64,000 nt of DNA from Ruegeria faecimaris (GCF_900182615.1 NZ_FXTE01000008.1:1-64000), one strand, 5' to 3'. Shown: positions 8,668-17,536, counted from the stretch's first letter. Numbers and translations: made by a program. Notes: generated by a model not told the origin, from the letters alone.

Positions 8668-9636
8668 TCAGACCTTGATGTCGGTTAGAATGCGCATGAC
8701 GATCAGGTTCAGTGTCAGCATGATGCCGACAAAGAAACAGGCAGGAATGAACCATGGGTGATCCATAACTTCGTCATAGTACCCGGGGTCGTTCACCAAA
8801 ATGAATCCCAGGCAGAACAGTGGAAATCCAGATAGGAATTTTCCTGACCATTTTGCCTCGGCTGTGATAGCGTTGACGCGCCGGAAAAGTCGAAAACGGG
8901 CCCGGATCACCTTGGCCAGACCGGCCAGAATTTCGGCCAGGTTACCACCGGATTGCTGTTGGATGCCGACGGCCACTGCCAAAAACCGTAGATCCTGCAT
9001 ATCCAGTCGTTGTGCCAGATCTTTGAGAGATTCACCGACGTCACGGCCATAGGCACATTCATCAGCGATAACTCCGAATTCAGTGGCGAGTGGATCCTGG
9101 ACTTCATTTGCGACGATTTGAATGGTGGACACAAAAGGGTTCCCGACGCGAAGCGACCGAACCATCAATTCCACAGCATCTGGCAACTGTTCTTCCAGCA
9201 TTGCCATACGCTTTTTGGCCTTGTTGTTTACCCACGCATAGACACCACCAACACCGATTGCGACCGAAATTGCGGCCCGCATTATGGTTTCCGTTCCCGT
9301 TGCAATGCTGAGCCCCATGAAGGCAAAGCCTGTCACCAACACCATAATCAGGATCAACTGACGGGGTGTGAAGGCGATGGCGGCCTTCTGAGCCTTGTCC
9401 GCCAACAGGGAATAGAGCGGAATACTCTGGGACTTCATATGCTGCTGCATTTCCTTGCGCAGCTGTTCCAGAACTTGTTCGCGCCCGACGCCTTTATCCA
9501 GCATGTCCAGACGGCGGTTCACGCGACTGTTCAGACTGATGGATTTTCCGAAGGCAACCAGATAGATTCCTTCCACCAACGCAAGTACGCCTACGAAGAT
9601 CGCGACGTAGATCAGTGCCTCCATAGGCAGTTGCAT
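8668..9636 (-). CDS. tadB: Tad pilus inner-membrane platform protein TadB
   Basis: 322 aa. N-terminal membrane segment at 5-27, a cytoplasmic linker, a second hydrophobic hairpin near 90-135, and the F-domain core LPDAVELMVRSLRVGNPFVS with GGNLAEILAGLAKVIRARF, then C-terminal membrane helices. It pairs with TadC as the pilus platform. It lies 10 bases before tadC and 11 bases after tadA, inside the tadZ-A-B-C block. ATG 9636 is preceded by AGGAG at about 9 bases. Confidence 0.92.
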   Translation of the reverse strand: MQLPMEALIYVAIFVGVLALVEGIYLVAFGKSISLNSRVNRRLDMLDKGVGREQVLEQLRKEMQQHMKSQSIPLYSLLADKAQKAAIAFTPRQLILIMVLVTGFAFMGLSIATGTETIMRAAISVAIGVGGVYAWVNNKAKKRMAMLEEQLPDAVELMVRSLRVGNPFVSTIQIVANEVQDPLATEFGVIADECAYGRDVGESLKDLAQRLDMQDLRFLAVAVGIQQQSGGNLAEILAGLAKVIRARFRLFRRVNAITAEAKWSGKFLSGFPLFCLGFILVNDPGYYDEVMDHPWFIPACFFVGIMLTLNLIVMRILTDIKV

Positions 9637-9647
9637 TTCAAGATCTC

Positions 9648-11090
9648 CTACATAGTCGTTGGTTCGTAAATCGAAGGGGGCAGATCATAGCCCCACAGAC
9701 GGAAGCGTTCGGAGTAGTGGCTGCGAACGCCTGTCGCGGTAAAATGGCCAATGATCTTGTTGTCGGGCGTTAATCCAACGCGTTGAAAACGAAAGATTTC
9801 CTGCATGGAAATCACATCGCCTTCCATACCAGTGATTTCGGTGATCGAAGTCATACGCCGCGAGCCGTCCTGCAGGCGGCTTGCCTGAACGATCAGGTTC
9901 ACAGCACTGGAGATCTGGCTACGGACGGCCTTGATCGGCATTTCGATCCCGGCCATCGCGATCATGTTTTCAAGGCGCGAAATCCCGTCTCGGGCCGAGT
10001 TCGCGTGGATCGTTGTCATCGAGCCATCATGGCCAGTGTTCATGGCCTGTAGCATGTCGATAACTTCCGAGCCCCGTGTCTCACCCACGATGATACGGTC
10101 GGGACGCATACGAAGGGCGTTTTTCAGACAGTCGCGGGGGCTGACTTCACCCTTGCCTTCGACGTTAGGCGGGCGGCTTTCCATCCGGCCAACATGAGAC
10201 TGTTGCAGCTGGAGTTCCGCTGTATCCTCGATGGTCAGAATACGCTCGGCGTCGTCGATAAAGCTGGACAATGCGTTTAGCGTGGTTGTTTTACCGGAAC
10301 CGGTACCGCCCGAAACGATCACATTCAGGCGTGTAGATACAGCAGCCTGCAGATAGGCGGCCATTTCTTCGGTGAAGGCACCAAAATTCACCAGGTCATC
10401 AATGGCCAGCTTATCTTTTTTGAACTTACGAATGGATACCAGCGAGCCGTCAACGGCAATCGGTGGCACCATGGCGTTGAAACGCGAGCCATCCGCCAGA
10501 CGGGCGTCCACATAGGGGTTGGATTCGTCAACACGGCGGCCCACGGCGGATACGATCTTGTCGATGATCCGCATCAGGTGCTTTTCGTCTTTAAAGGTAA
10601 CGTCGCTAATTTCTAGCTTACCGAACCGTTCAACAAAAATTTGCTGCGGGCCGTTGACCAGAATATCGCTGACAGAGTCGTCCTGAAGCAAGGTCTCGAG
10701 AGGGCCAAGACCGGTTACTTCGTCATACAGTTCCTTGTTCAGCTGTTGCCGGTCGTCGCGGTTTAGAACGATGTTGCGGGATTCCAGAACCTCACTGGCA
10801 ATCGCACTGATTTCCGAGCGCAGCTCGGATTCTCCAGCTTTCTCAAGGGCCGCAAGGTTCAGGTTTTCAAGAAGCTCGCGGTGGAGTTCGATCTTGATTT
10901 CGCCCAGACGCTCTTTGCGCTTGCGTTCCTTGTCCGCCCCTACAACCTCGACCGCCTTTTTGGGGGTGGGTCGCCGGGCAACAGCAGTAGCGGTTGATGC
11001 TTGCTCCGCTGCAGGTGCAGGTGTGGCCTCGGGCGATTTAGCCGGTGCCTGGACCGGTTGTGCTTCGGGTTTTTTATATCTTGAAAACAC
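9648..11090 (-). CDS. tadA: Tad pilus motor ATPase TadA/CpaF
   Basis: 480 aa hexameric secretion ATPase. Residues 1-60 are a proline/alanine-rich, poorly conserved tail. The N-terminal CpaF domain follows, then Walker [10 protein letters not shown] (261-269), an aspartate-box region LTIEDTAEL (about 285-293) and Walker [10 protein letters not shown] (332-340). It hydrolyses ATP to drive pilin extrusion, acting on TadB and TadC in the cytoplasm. The start is GTG 11090 with GGGAG at 8 bases. It sits 24 bases after tadZ. Confidence 0.94.
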   Translation of the reverse strand: MFSRYKKPEAQPVQAPAKSPEATPAPAAEQASTATAVARRPTPKKAVEVVGADKERKRKERLGEIKIELHRELLENLNLAALEKAGESELRSEISAIASEVLESRNIVLNRDDRQQLNKELYDEVTGLGPLETLLQDDSVSDILVNGPQQIFVERFGKLEISDVTFKDEKHLMRIIDKIVSAVGRRVDESNPYVDARLADGSRFNAMVPPIAVDGSLVSIRKFKKDKLAIDDLVNFGAFTEEMAAYLQAAVSTRLNVIVSGGTGSGKTTTLNALSSFIDDAERILTIEDTAELQLQQSHVGRMESRPPNVEGKGEVSPRDCLKNALRMRPDRIIVGETRGSEVIDMLQAMNTGHDGSMTTIHANSARDGISRLENMIAMAGIEMPIKAVRSQISSAVNLIVQASRLQDGSRRMTSITEITGMEGDVISMQEIFRFQRVGLTPDNKIIGHFTATGVRSHYSERFRLWGYDLPPSIYEPTTM

Positions 11091-11114
11091 GGCGGCTCTC
11101 CCTGTGGGATTGTG

Positions 11115-12350
11115 TTATGCGGCTTCGGCGCTACTGCTGCCCAGGCTGTGCAGCGACTTCGCAAGCTTTGCGATTTCCTTGCGCAGTGGGTTCTTGGCCG
11201 CAGCGTTGGCCAATGGCAGACCGTGATCACCGCTTTGCATCACCGGTTTGCCGCCATCCGGCAGTTGAAGATCAATAGAGATACCCAGGCTTTCACCCAT
11301 GCGCTTGACCCGGCCCTTACCATTCAGATCGGTAAATTTCGGGGCGCGATTGAGAGCGAAACGCAACTTATTGAAGGGTAGTTCCTCGGCCTGTAAAGCG
11401 CGCTTGAGGCGCAATGCGTTCTGAGCCGAACGCATGTCCAGTTCTATCAGGGCAAAGTAAACATGGGCGGCCTGCAGTACAGTTTCCGACCAGTGAACCA
11501 ATGTCGTTGGCATGTCGACGATCACATAATCGAAGTGCTTTCGTGCCTTTTCGATCACCCGTTCGATATCTTCTTGCGTAATCAGATCCAAAGGCACCAT
11601 ATCCGACGGCGCAGTTAGCACCTGCAGCTTGTCCTCATAGGACTGAAGCGCCTGGGTAAAGAGGTCATCATCCATTGCCGCCGTATCAGACAGCATCTCG
11701 AATACAGTTTCTCGACGGGGAAGATCCAGATATGTCGAAACCGTTCCGTATTGCAGGTCCAGGTCAATCAAACAAACCGAAGGGGCCTCTTTGTCAGAGA
11801 CCGTTGCCAGTTCCCAAGCTAGGTTGACGGCCATAGTCGTCGACCCGACCCCACCGGCAAGTCCTTGAACCACAAACAAAGCACCCTCTTTAGAGTCGCC
11901 AGCTGCACGTGCGGCATCTGATCCGGGGGCAACGGCGACGGGTTCGGGTTTGTTCATCCGGTCGATTGCTTCTTGCAATTCACCTTCTGGAAGAGGGTAG
12001 GGGACGAATTCGTCCGCGCCCTTGCGCAACAACTGATGCAGCGAAGCCGGGGTCACGTCCTCGGCGATCAGAACTATTTTGATATTTTTGTCTTTTGCCT
12101 GTGTGATGATTTCACCCATCAGTGACAGGTTGTCTTCATCCTCGCCATCAATGGCCAACGCGACAAATTGCAGTGAATTCGCCTCGGGTTGGTTGAAAAA
12201 TGTCAGGGCTTCGGCAAAGCCGAGATCACCCCAACGCTCACCCAAAGCGCCTTCCATATCTTCTATAAGCAGATCGAAATTCTGGACATCACGGCTGATC
12301 GTGCAGGCCAGAATTGCGGTCTCTTCGTTTTGCGGCGTGGCGCTTGTCAT
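11115..12350 (-). CDS. tadZ: Pilus localisation ATPase-like protein TadZ/CpaE
   Basis: 411 aa. An N-terminal receiver-like domain (about 10-130, with IKIVLIAEDVTPASL) is followed by a ParA/MinD-type domain. Its P-loop GLAGGVGSTTMAVNLA lacks the usual lysine, which is typical of TadZ/CpaE. Later ParA-like landmarks are CLIDLDLQYG and DYVIVDMPTT. TadZ localises the Tad machine to a pole. I prefer ATG 12350 over GTG 12356 because the AGGA ribosome site is then about 10 bases away rather than 4. It follows a 188-base gap after the OmpA gene that contains a hairpin, so tadZ may have its own promoter. Confidence 0.9.
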   Translation of the reverse strand: MTSATPQNEETAILACTISRDVQNFDLLIEDMEGALGERWGDLGFAEALTFFNQPEANSLQFVALAIDGEDEDNLSLMGEIITQAKDKNIKIVLIAEDVTPASLHQLLRKGADEFVPYPLPEGELQEAIDRMNKPEPVAVAPGSDAARAAGDSKEGALFVVQGLAGGVGSTTMAVNLAWELATVSDKEAPSVCLIDLDLQYGTVSTYLDLPRRETVFEMLSDTAAMDDDLFTQALQSYEDKLQVLTAPSDMVPLDLITQEDIERVIEKARKHFDYVIVDMPTTLVHWSETVLQAAHVYFALIELDMRSAQNALRLKRALQAEELPFNKLRFALNRAPKFTDLNGKGRVKRMGESLGISIDLQLPDGGKPVMQSGDHGLPLANAAAKNPLRKEIAKLAKSLHSLGSSSAEAA

Positions 12351-12515
12351 TAACACAATCCTCGTCGAAGGGTAGGCGAACCATCCTGGCCCAGAGGACA
12401 GGATTGGCTTGCTGTCACCCTATTGCGGCCATTTTCGGACGCAGGTCACCCAATTGTTGAAAATGTGGCTTGGAACTTAGGCAAGAATTAGGCGCAAAAG
12501 AACCAATTGTAGGGA

Positions 12516-12538
12516 ATTGGGCGACGATGTCGCCCAAT
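12516..12538 (-). terminator. Intercistronic hairpin between the ompA-like gene and tadZ
   Basis: Perfect 10-base stem ATTGGGCGAC-GAT-GTCGCCCAAT, 7 bases after the stop of the OmpA gene. The U-tract on the transcribed strand is poor. It could be a partial terminator or an RNA-stability element that separates rcpC-rcpA-ompA from tadZ-A-B-C. The rest of the gap 12357-12544 shows no gene. Confidence 0.55.
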
Positions 12539-12544
12539 CACAGT

Positions 12545-13174
12545 TTATTGTTCGCTTGTATCGCCAATAGCGGTCTCGCGGCGCAGCTGGGATTCATAAA
12601 CCGCGCTTTCCACGTACTCACGATTGACGATAGCGGCGTATTTGCCATCGAGTAGCTGGGGTGCACGATCAACGAAGCCTGATACTTCGGTCACGGTGCG
12701 CCTGTTGCGACGGTCTCGATCCGGCGTAGCCACGAGAGGTCGAGACTTACCGAATGAAACAACCGCCTCCAACCGCGAGCGAGAGATACCCTGCTGCGTA
12801 AGGAACGCAACAGCCGCATTCGCGCGCCGCTGGCCCAGGCTTTGGTTATATGCCGTTGATCCAACAGCATCCGTATGGCCATAGACCCGGAACCGTGCCT
12901 CGGGGAACTGTTTGATCCAGTTCGCCTGACGCAAGAGTACTCGCCGAGCTGTTTCGTCCAGTTGAGCGCTGTTGAAATCAAAGTTGATCTGGGTCGGCAC
13001 TTCGGCTGCGAACCGTTGGCCCAGGATCTGGGCATATGTCAGTTCGCCATTCATTACTTGAATGTTGTTCAGTGTCGCATTCCCGAACGCGCCTTGATCG
13101 GCTTCGTATCCGGCCTCACGCGTACATGCGGCGACAGCGACCGAAAGACCCAGTGTGATGATCCACTTCTGCAT
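12545..13174 (-). CDS. OmpA-family lipoprotein of the tad locus
   Basis: 209 aa. A short lipoprotein signal with Cys17 (VAVAAC) is followed by a linker and an OmpA C-terminal peptidoglycan-binding domain: INFDFNSAQLDETARRVL, FRVYGHTDAVGSTAYNQ and LGQRRANAAVAFLTQQGI. It probably anchors the pilus secretin to peptidoglycan. The start ATG 13174 has a strong AGGAGG about 9 bases upstream; the frame stays open to a TTG at 13195 but that start is unlikely. The 3' end of rcpA lies 17 bases upstream. A homologue occupies this slot in other rhodobacteral tad loci. Confidence 0.87.
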   Translation of the reverse strand: MQKWIITLGLSVAVAACTREAGYEADQGAFGNATLNNIQVMNGELTYAQILGQRFAAEVPTQINFDFNSAQLDETARRVLLRQANWIKQFPEARFRVYGHTDAVGSTAYNQSLGQRRANAAVAFLTQQGISRSRLEAVVSFGKSRPLVATPDRDRRNRRTVTEVSGFVDRAPQLLDGKYAAIVNREYVESAVYESQLRRETAIGDTSEQ

Positions 13175-13191
13175 TGGTCCTATCCTCCTAA

Positions 13192-14598
13192 TCAATCCAG
13201 GACGTAGCCGTACGAACTACCGAAGTCCTGATTCGCGACTTCCGAAGCTGCACCGGCACCTAGACGTTCAGTCCGACCGACTTTGCCATTGACGAACAGA
13301 TCAAATTCGCTGGGCGGTTTGACCCGATCCGTAGGCAGAGCCAGTGCCTCGCCACGAGTCGGCGACACAAGGTGGGCTGTGATGATGATCACCAGTTCAC
13401 TTTGCTGACGCTGATATTCCGCGCTGCGGAAGAGGGCGCCAAGAACCGGGACGTCACCCAACCAAGGAATCTGGCTGTTCAGGTCGGTGAAATCATCCTG
13501 GATCAAGCCAGCGATCGCAAAGCTTTCACCATCGCGCAGCTCAACCGTTGTGCTGGTCTGGCGTGTGATGAAAGATGGAACATTATCACCTTGAATGGTG
13601 AAGTTCGACGAACCATCGATAGCTGACACGGCAGCAGCCATTTCAAGGTTGATCAGATCACCATCCACAACGCGGGGGATAAAGTCGATTTCAACACCGA
13701 AGGCTTTGTATTCAATCGCAATTACGCCGTCGTCCTGCGGTACCGGAATAGGAACTTCACCACCTGCAAGGAACGTCGCTTCCTGACCCGAAAGTGCGGA
13801 TAGGTTAGGCTCTGCAAGGCTGCGCGCCAGTCCTTTGGACTCGAGTGCCTCCAGCAGCAGACGAACCTGTGTGGAGCCTGCGCCAAAGCCGAACAGAATT
13901 GCGCCGGTATTCGTCTGTACCGCCGGAATGTTGTTGTTCAGGGCATTTGCCAAAGCACCAGCATTGTTCAGCGTGTTGATACCGCCAGTCACATCACTGC
14001 CGCCGAATCCAAGCGATGCAGTCAGGCTTTTAGCCACCGACCGATTCATCTCGGCAAAGCGCACTTTCAGCATGACCTGCTGAACGCCGCCAACCGACAT
14101 CAGGTTCGATACGCGCTCCGGTGCATAGCGCTCTGCCAGCTCCAATGCCCGCGCCAACTTGGCAGCGCTAGAAATTGTGCCAGAAAGAACGATACCGTCA
14201 TTGGCGGTGCGAACTTCGATAGGCTCGGTTGGCAAAATCTGGCGCAGACGTTCTTTAAACTCGGTAACATCCGGTGCCACACGGACCCGAACATTAGCAA
14301 GTAGATTACCTGCGCCGTCGAACAATGTCAGGGTCGTCAGGCCAGGAGCCTTACCCAAAACATAGATAGTACGATCCGAAAGCGACGAAATATCAGCGAT
14401 GCCTGCATTGGCGATGCTGAGTTCGGCAAACGGTTGCTCACTTTCTACAACTATTGCGCGGTTCATTGGCACATCAAGCGTTTCCGCTGTACCCTTCTTT
14501 ACCACGCGAAGTGTTTCAGCCCAGGCAGCATTGCCGACTGGGCCAACTACGAGCGCCAAGCCCAATAGGGCTGCGCTTATCCAGGAACTTCTTTTCAT
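13192..14598 (-). CDS. rcpA: Tad pilus secretin RcpA/CpaC
   Basis: 468 aa outer-membrane secretin. Signal peptide at 1-27 (SWISAALLGLALVVGPVGNA, cleaved after AWA). A pilus-assembly N-domain follows (PMNRAIVVESEQPFAELSIA), then a BON-like segment (IEVRTANDGIVLSGTISSAA) and the secretin core from about 270 to 430 with EATFLAGGEVPIPVPQDDG and GLIQDDFTDLNSQIPWLGDVPVL. It forms the channel through which the Flp pilus exits. ATG 14598 (GAGGCAGG ribosome site) is preferred over a start 21 bases upstream. A 194-base gap containing a strong hairpin separates it from rcpC. Confidence 0.93.
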   Translation of the reverse strand: MKRSSWISAALLGLALVVGPVGNAAWAETLRVVKKGTAETLDVPMNRAIVVESEQPFAELSIANAGIADISSLSDRTIYVLGKAPGLTTLTLFDGAGNLLANVRVRVAPDVTEFKERLRQILPTEPIEVRTANDGIVLSGTISSAAKLARALELAERYAPERVSNLMSVGGVQQVMLKVRFAEMNRSVAKSLTASLGFGGSDVTGGINTLNNAGALANALNNNIPAVQTNTGAILFGFGAGSTQVRLLLEALESKGLARSLAEPNLSALSGQEATFLAGGEVPIPVPQDDGVIAIEYKAFGVEIDFIPRVVDGDLINLEMAAAVSAIDGSSNFTIQGDNVPSFITRQTSTTVELRDGESFAIAGLIQDDFTDLNSQIPWLGDVPVLGALFRSAEYQRQQSELVIIITAHLVSPTRGEALALPTDRVKPPSEFDLFVNGKVGRTERLGAGAASEVANQDFGSSYGYVLD

Positions 14599-14743
14599 GT
14601 GACCTGCCTCTCCGATCACGCCTCGTTTTTTGCGGCTACTGCCTTATGTCTGATAACACTGCGCGAATTGAGAATTTATTGCAATAATCAATGGTTTCTG
14701 GAATTTTCCTTATGTGGACAATGCGCAACATGCGAACAAATTA

Positions 14744-14766
14744 GGGCCGCGCAATTCGCGCGGCCC
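14744..14766 (-). terminator. Intercistronic hairpin between rcpC and rcpA
   Basis: Perfect 9-base GC-rich stem GGGCCGCGC-AATTC-GCGCGGCCC, 27 bases after the rcpC stop. On the transcribed strand it is followed by TAATTTG, a weak U-tract. It may attenuate read-through from the pilin-proximal genes into rcpA, or protect the upstream mRNA end. Confidence 0.6.
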
Positions 14767-14792
14767 CGGTCATGTAACGCACTGATTTTCTG

Positions 14793-15674
14793 TTAATTTG
14801 TGCAGGGTGTTACTATTCCCGTGTCGACGATCTCGGCACCGCGGCGCGTCTTGACCGTACAGACCTCTTCCGCGATTTTGGGTGCCACGGGGACGACATC
14901 TTTAATGCCCAGAAGTTTTCTTTGGTCAACTTCGACCGCGCTTGCGATTGTGTCGTCTTGCACGCCAACCAGCGCCAAAGACAGGCGGCCGGTGTTCTGA
15001 GCCTGAGCCAGTGCCGCGATTTGTTCCGGAGTAGCAGCGACCGTAACGGTGCGCGCGATCGTGGCTCCGGTCAGATCGGACCCGGCGCTCTGGTCAACAG
15101 CGATCAACTCAATGCTGGTTTGAATCAGGCGGGTGATTTCGCCGCGCGACCCATCGATTCCGCCACCATACGAACCGGTCCAATAAACATCGATACTGTC
15201 ACCAGGGCGAAGGAAGCCGGATACGCCCGAGGCAACGTCCACGCTGATTGCAAATGCGCGCTTACCTTTCGCGATTCGTGATGTCAGACCCGCTGCCTCG
15301 CCTGGTTTGGTTACTTTGACCTCCATCAGGGCTTCGTCTTTTTCCATGGTCCTCAGAACGAAGCGGTCGCCACTGGCGTCCTCTGGAAACAGGACGGCCA
15401 TTTCAAGGAAGCTTCCTTCGGGAATTGCATCTTCAGGCCATTTCACGATCCGCACATCTTCTGCGGCCAGACGCTCACCATATTTAAGAGCACGGTTCGA
15501 AACCAGAACGTCCACCGTCGGGACGGACTTAACATTTGCCAATGCTTCCTGAGCCGCCAAACGTTCTCTGGCCAATTCCGCCTGATACTGAGAAATATAG
15601 TCCCGCGCCATATAAACGGCTCCTCCTGCCAGAGCCACCCCAACAATCAGGACAAGTCCAAATACTGCACGCAT
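14793..15674 (-). CDS. rcpC: Flp pilus assembly protein RcpC/CpaB
   Basis: 293 aa. It has an N-terminal membrane anchor (MRAVFGLVLIVGVALAGGAV) and then a coiled stretch. The SAF/CpaB core is at about 50-115 (NRALKYGERLAAEDVRIVKW), followed by the RcpC domain with FAISVDVASGVSGFLRPGDS and later TVAATPEQIAALAQAQNTG. CpaB/RcpC acts in the periplasm with the secretin. The ribosome site GAGGGAA precedes ATG 15674. It lies third in the transcription order after two pilin genes, separated from the second by 143 bases. Confidence 0.92.
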   Translation of the reverse strand: MRAVFGLVLIVGVALAGGAVYMARDYISQYQAELARERLAAQEALANVKSVPTVDVLVSNRALKYGERLAAEDVRIVKWPEDAIPEGSFLEMAVLFPEDASGDRFVLRTMEKDEALMEVKVTKPGEAAGLTSRIAKGKRAFAISVDVASGVSGFLRPGDSIDVYWTGSYGGGIDGSRGEITRLIQTSIELIAVDQSAGSDLTGATIARTVTVAATPEQIAALAQAQNTGRLSLALVGVQDDTIASAVEVDQRKLLGIKDVVPVAPKIAEEVCTVKTRRGAEIVDTGIVTPCTN

Positions 15675-15817
15675 GCGCGTTCCCTCGATTATTTGTATGC
15701 GATGTCAGTCGTCATAGGGAATACGACTTCAACTGACTATTGGTTACAGGAGAATTGTGTCGAAAAGGGGGACAATGAAGTATTTTTTTGACGCCCGTGT
15801 CCTTAGTGCCAGATTGA

Positions 15818-16027
15818 TCAATCTGATTCCGATGCCTGTTCCTGATTCGCAGAATAGACCTCTATACCGCGAAGTGCGTTACCCGTCTCGGTATCGACGT
15901 GTTGTACCCCGCCCGTCAAATTGAATACGGTGACAAGTCCAAGGCCGACCAGCGCAGCAGTAAGCACCACCCAATCAACGGTGATTGCGCCATGTTCCCC
16001 GGATAAGAATTTTGAAATACCCTTCAT
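15818..16027 (-). CDS. Flp-family pilin-like protein, second copy
   Basis: 69 aa. It has a short basic leader MKGISKFLSGEHG, a predicted cut after Gly13, then AITVDWVVLTAALVGLGLVT, the hydrophobic assembly helix, and a polar tail. The mature N-terminus has Asp5-Trp6 where classical Flp pilins have Glu5-Tyr6. It is about 45% identical by eye to the upstream pilin over the leader and helix. It may be a minor pilin: it lies behind a strong terminator and has its own ribosome site (GAGG). The tail is more acidic than that of the first copy. Confidence 0.82.
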   Translation of the reverse strand: MKGISKFLSGEHGAITVDWVVLTAALVGLGLVTVFNLTGGVQHVDTETGNALRGIEVYSANQEQASESD

Positions 16028-16050
16028 CGCAGGACCTCGTCTTTTTTCTA

Positions 16051-16089
16051 TAAAAAAGGGGGCCGCGATCTGACGAGCGCAGCCCCCTT
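16051..16089 (-). terminator. Strong rho-independent terminator after the major Flp pilin gene
   Basis: On the minus strand an 8-base stem AAGGGGGC/GCCCCCTT, extended by 3 more pairs after one mismatch, is followed directly by six T. It starts 20 bases after the stop of the first pilin gene. It should end most transcripts after the pilin, with read-through supplying the rest of the locus. Confidence 0.85.
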
Positions 16090-16108
16090 CAAAATTCTAT
16101 CTAAATAA

Positions 16109-16315
16109 TTACGGGGTTGTTGGGCCCGCGTTAGGTGCAGTAACAACAACACCCGTCAGGGCGGTGTCAATGTCGCCAGCCAGATCGTCGACACCGTCGC
16201 TAACCTGTGTCCAAGCAACAGCGGCCAGGCCAACAACAGCTGCGGTCAGAACGACCCAGTCTACTGTTACGGCGCCGTCTTCGTCAGTGGTGAAGTTCTT
16301 GATGAACTTGATCAT
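16109..16315 (-). CDS. flp: Flp/Fap-type major pilin
   Basis: 68 aa. Leader MIKFIKNFTTDEDG, predicted TadV cut after Gly14, mature start AVTVDWVVLTAAVVGLAAVA, then a short acidic, alanine/threonine-rich tail ending in proline-rich NAGPTTP. The size and the hydrophobic helix are those of Flp pilins, with Asp5-Trp6 replacing Glu5-Tyr6. A strong AGGAGG ribosome site about 9 bases before ATG 16315 and a terminator right after the gene suggest high expression as a near-monocistronic message. It is the first gene of the tad locus. Confidence 0.88.
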   Translation of the reverse strand: MIKFIKNFTTDEDGAVTVDWVVLTAAVVGLAAVAWTQVSDGVDDLAGDIDTALTGVVVTAPNAGPTTP

Positions 16316-16667
16316 GTTACGTCCCTCCTAAAGGATCTAATAAGTCTAATGAACCTCGGCGTCTTCCAGAGCTTCGTCTCTCAGTCCGCTCCCGATCGTC
16401 TCGGTATGGCATTATGTTTGCCTGTTGGGCGTGGCAGGAATTGGGCCAAACCCCAAATTTTTGTGCCTCAGCTTAACTTTTTGGTAGCTTTCCGATTAAC
16501 TAATTGAAATTAAATAAATAAAAATAATCCCTTCGTACGAGTACCGATAAAACCCGATGCAAAATGGCGCCAAATGAGGCGAAATTGCCCCAATTCACAT
16601 TGTTTTTCTGGCCTTACAGACAGATTCGGGGTTCAAATCGACGCAAAAGAGAACATGAGGCAGGCAA
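16316..16667. other. Divergent intergenic region between flp and the lytic transglycosylase gene
   Basis: 352 bases with no gene. It should hold the flp promoter (minus strand) and the transglycosylase promoter (plus strand). The part 16467-16535 is markedly AT-rich (TTAACTTTTTGG, then TTAACTAATTGAAATTAAAT), unlike the flanking coding DNA. I see no perfect operator palindrome. GG-N10-GC patterns resembling sigma-54 sites occur on both strands (16407-16421 plus, 16434-16447 minus) but are too common in such DNA to call. Confidence 0.6.
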
Positions 16668-17534
16668 ATGAATCTCCGGAACGCAATAACTTGCGCCGGC
16701 TTGGCGCTGGCAGTGGTGTCCGCACCTGTGTCTGTCTCCGCCAACGAAGTCGAACCGCGTGGCGTATATAAACGGATCAAAGCAGCCAAGCCCGGTCAGC
16801 GCCCGCGCATTACCGTTCAGATATCGCCTACAGAACATGCCTCAGCACCTTCGGCGCCCAGCACAGGGGCTGAGATCGTAGTTCCTGAGATTATCGCGAG
16901 GACACGTGTTACGCCTCCGGGGCTTCCGGGAATTTCGCCGCAAAACAAACCCGTCGGGTCATATAAAGCGTTCTGGGACAGGATCTCACCCGGGATAGAT
17001 GAGGCCAGTTCGGGTCGTTTGCAGGATTCGATAAATGCGCTTGCCGCCATAAACGTAGCCTCGCCCCGATTGCAGACGCTTCAGAATATTGCTCAGCGGC
17101 AGGGGATCGACATTTTACGCTCGACCGTAGGGACAAATGTGTCGCCTGCGTTGGTGCTGGCCGTCATCTCGGTTGAATCGGCAGGCCGGGAGAAGGCGGA
17201 AAGTTCGGCCGGGGCGCAGGGGCTGATGCAGCTTATGCCCGCGACCGCGAAACGATTTGGGGTCGAGGACAGCCTTCACCCGGGGCAGAACATCTCGGGC
17301 GGAGTGAAATACCTGAACTGGCTGATGGAAGAGTTTGGAAACGACCCGATCCTGGTCCTGGCCGGATATAATGCGGGCGAGGGTGCGGTTCGCAAACATG
17401 GTGGTGTACCGCCTTATGCGGAAACACGGGACTATGTGCCCAAGGTTCTCGCGGCTTTTCAGGTGGCGCGAGCGCTGTGTTCGACACCGCCCGAGTTGAT
17501 TTCTGACGGGTGCGTGTTTCAGGCTCTTAATTGA
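16668..17534 (+). CDS. Secreted lytic transglycosylase (SLT domain)
   Basis: 288 aa. Signal peptide at 1-25 (ITCAGLALAVVSAPVSVSA, cleaved before NEV), a proline/serine-rich linker to about 125, then a soluble-lytic-transglycosylase domain. This has the catalytic glutamate in AVISVESAGREKAESS and the motifs GAQGLMQLMPATAKRFGV and VLAGYNAGEGAVRKHGG. It cleaves peptidoglycan glycan strands in the periplasm. Its position divergent from flp suggests, but does not prove, a role in opening the wall for the Tad machine. The ribosome site is a modest GAGGCAGG. Confidence 0.9.
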   Translation: MNLRNAITCAGLALAVVSAPVSVSANEVEPRGVYKRIKAAKPGQRPRITVQISPTEHASAPSAPSTGAEIVVPEIIARTRVTPPGLPGISPQNKPVGSYKAFWDRISPGIDEASSGRLQDSINALAAINVASPRLQTLQNIAQRQGIDILRSTVGTNVSPALVLAVISVESAGREKAESSAGAQGLMQLMPATAKRFGVEDSLHPGQNISGGVKYLNWLMEEFGNDPILVLAGYNAGEGAVRKHGGVPPYAETRDYVPKVLAAFQVARALCSTPPELISDGCVFQALN

Positions 17535-17536
17535 CC

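Noticed and set aside
16407..16447. Sigma-54-like GG-N10-GC patterns on both strands in the flp upstream region
   Set aside because: The pattern is short and expected often by chance in GC-rich DNA, and the -24 and -12 elements are imperfect. Mapping the flp transcription start would decide.
16473..16513. TTAA clusters suggesting a CtrA site (TTAA-N7-TTAA) before flp
   Set aside because: The TTAA copies are 10 or 19 bases apart, not 7, and no TTAACCAT half-site is present.
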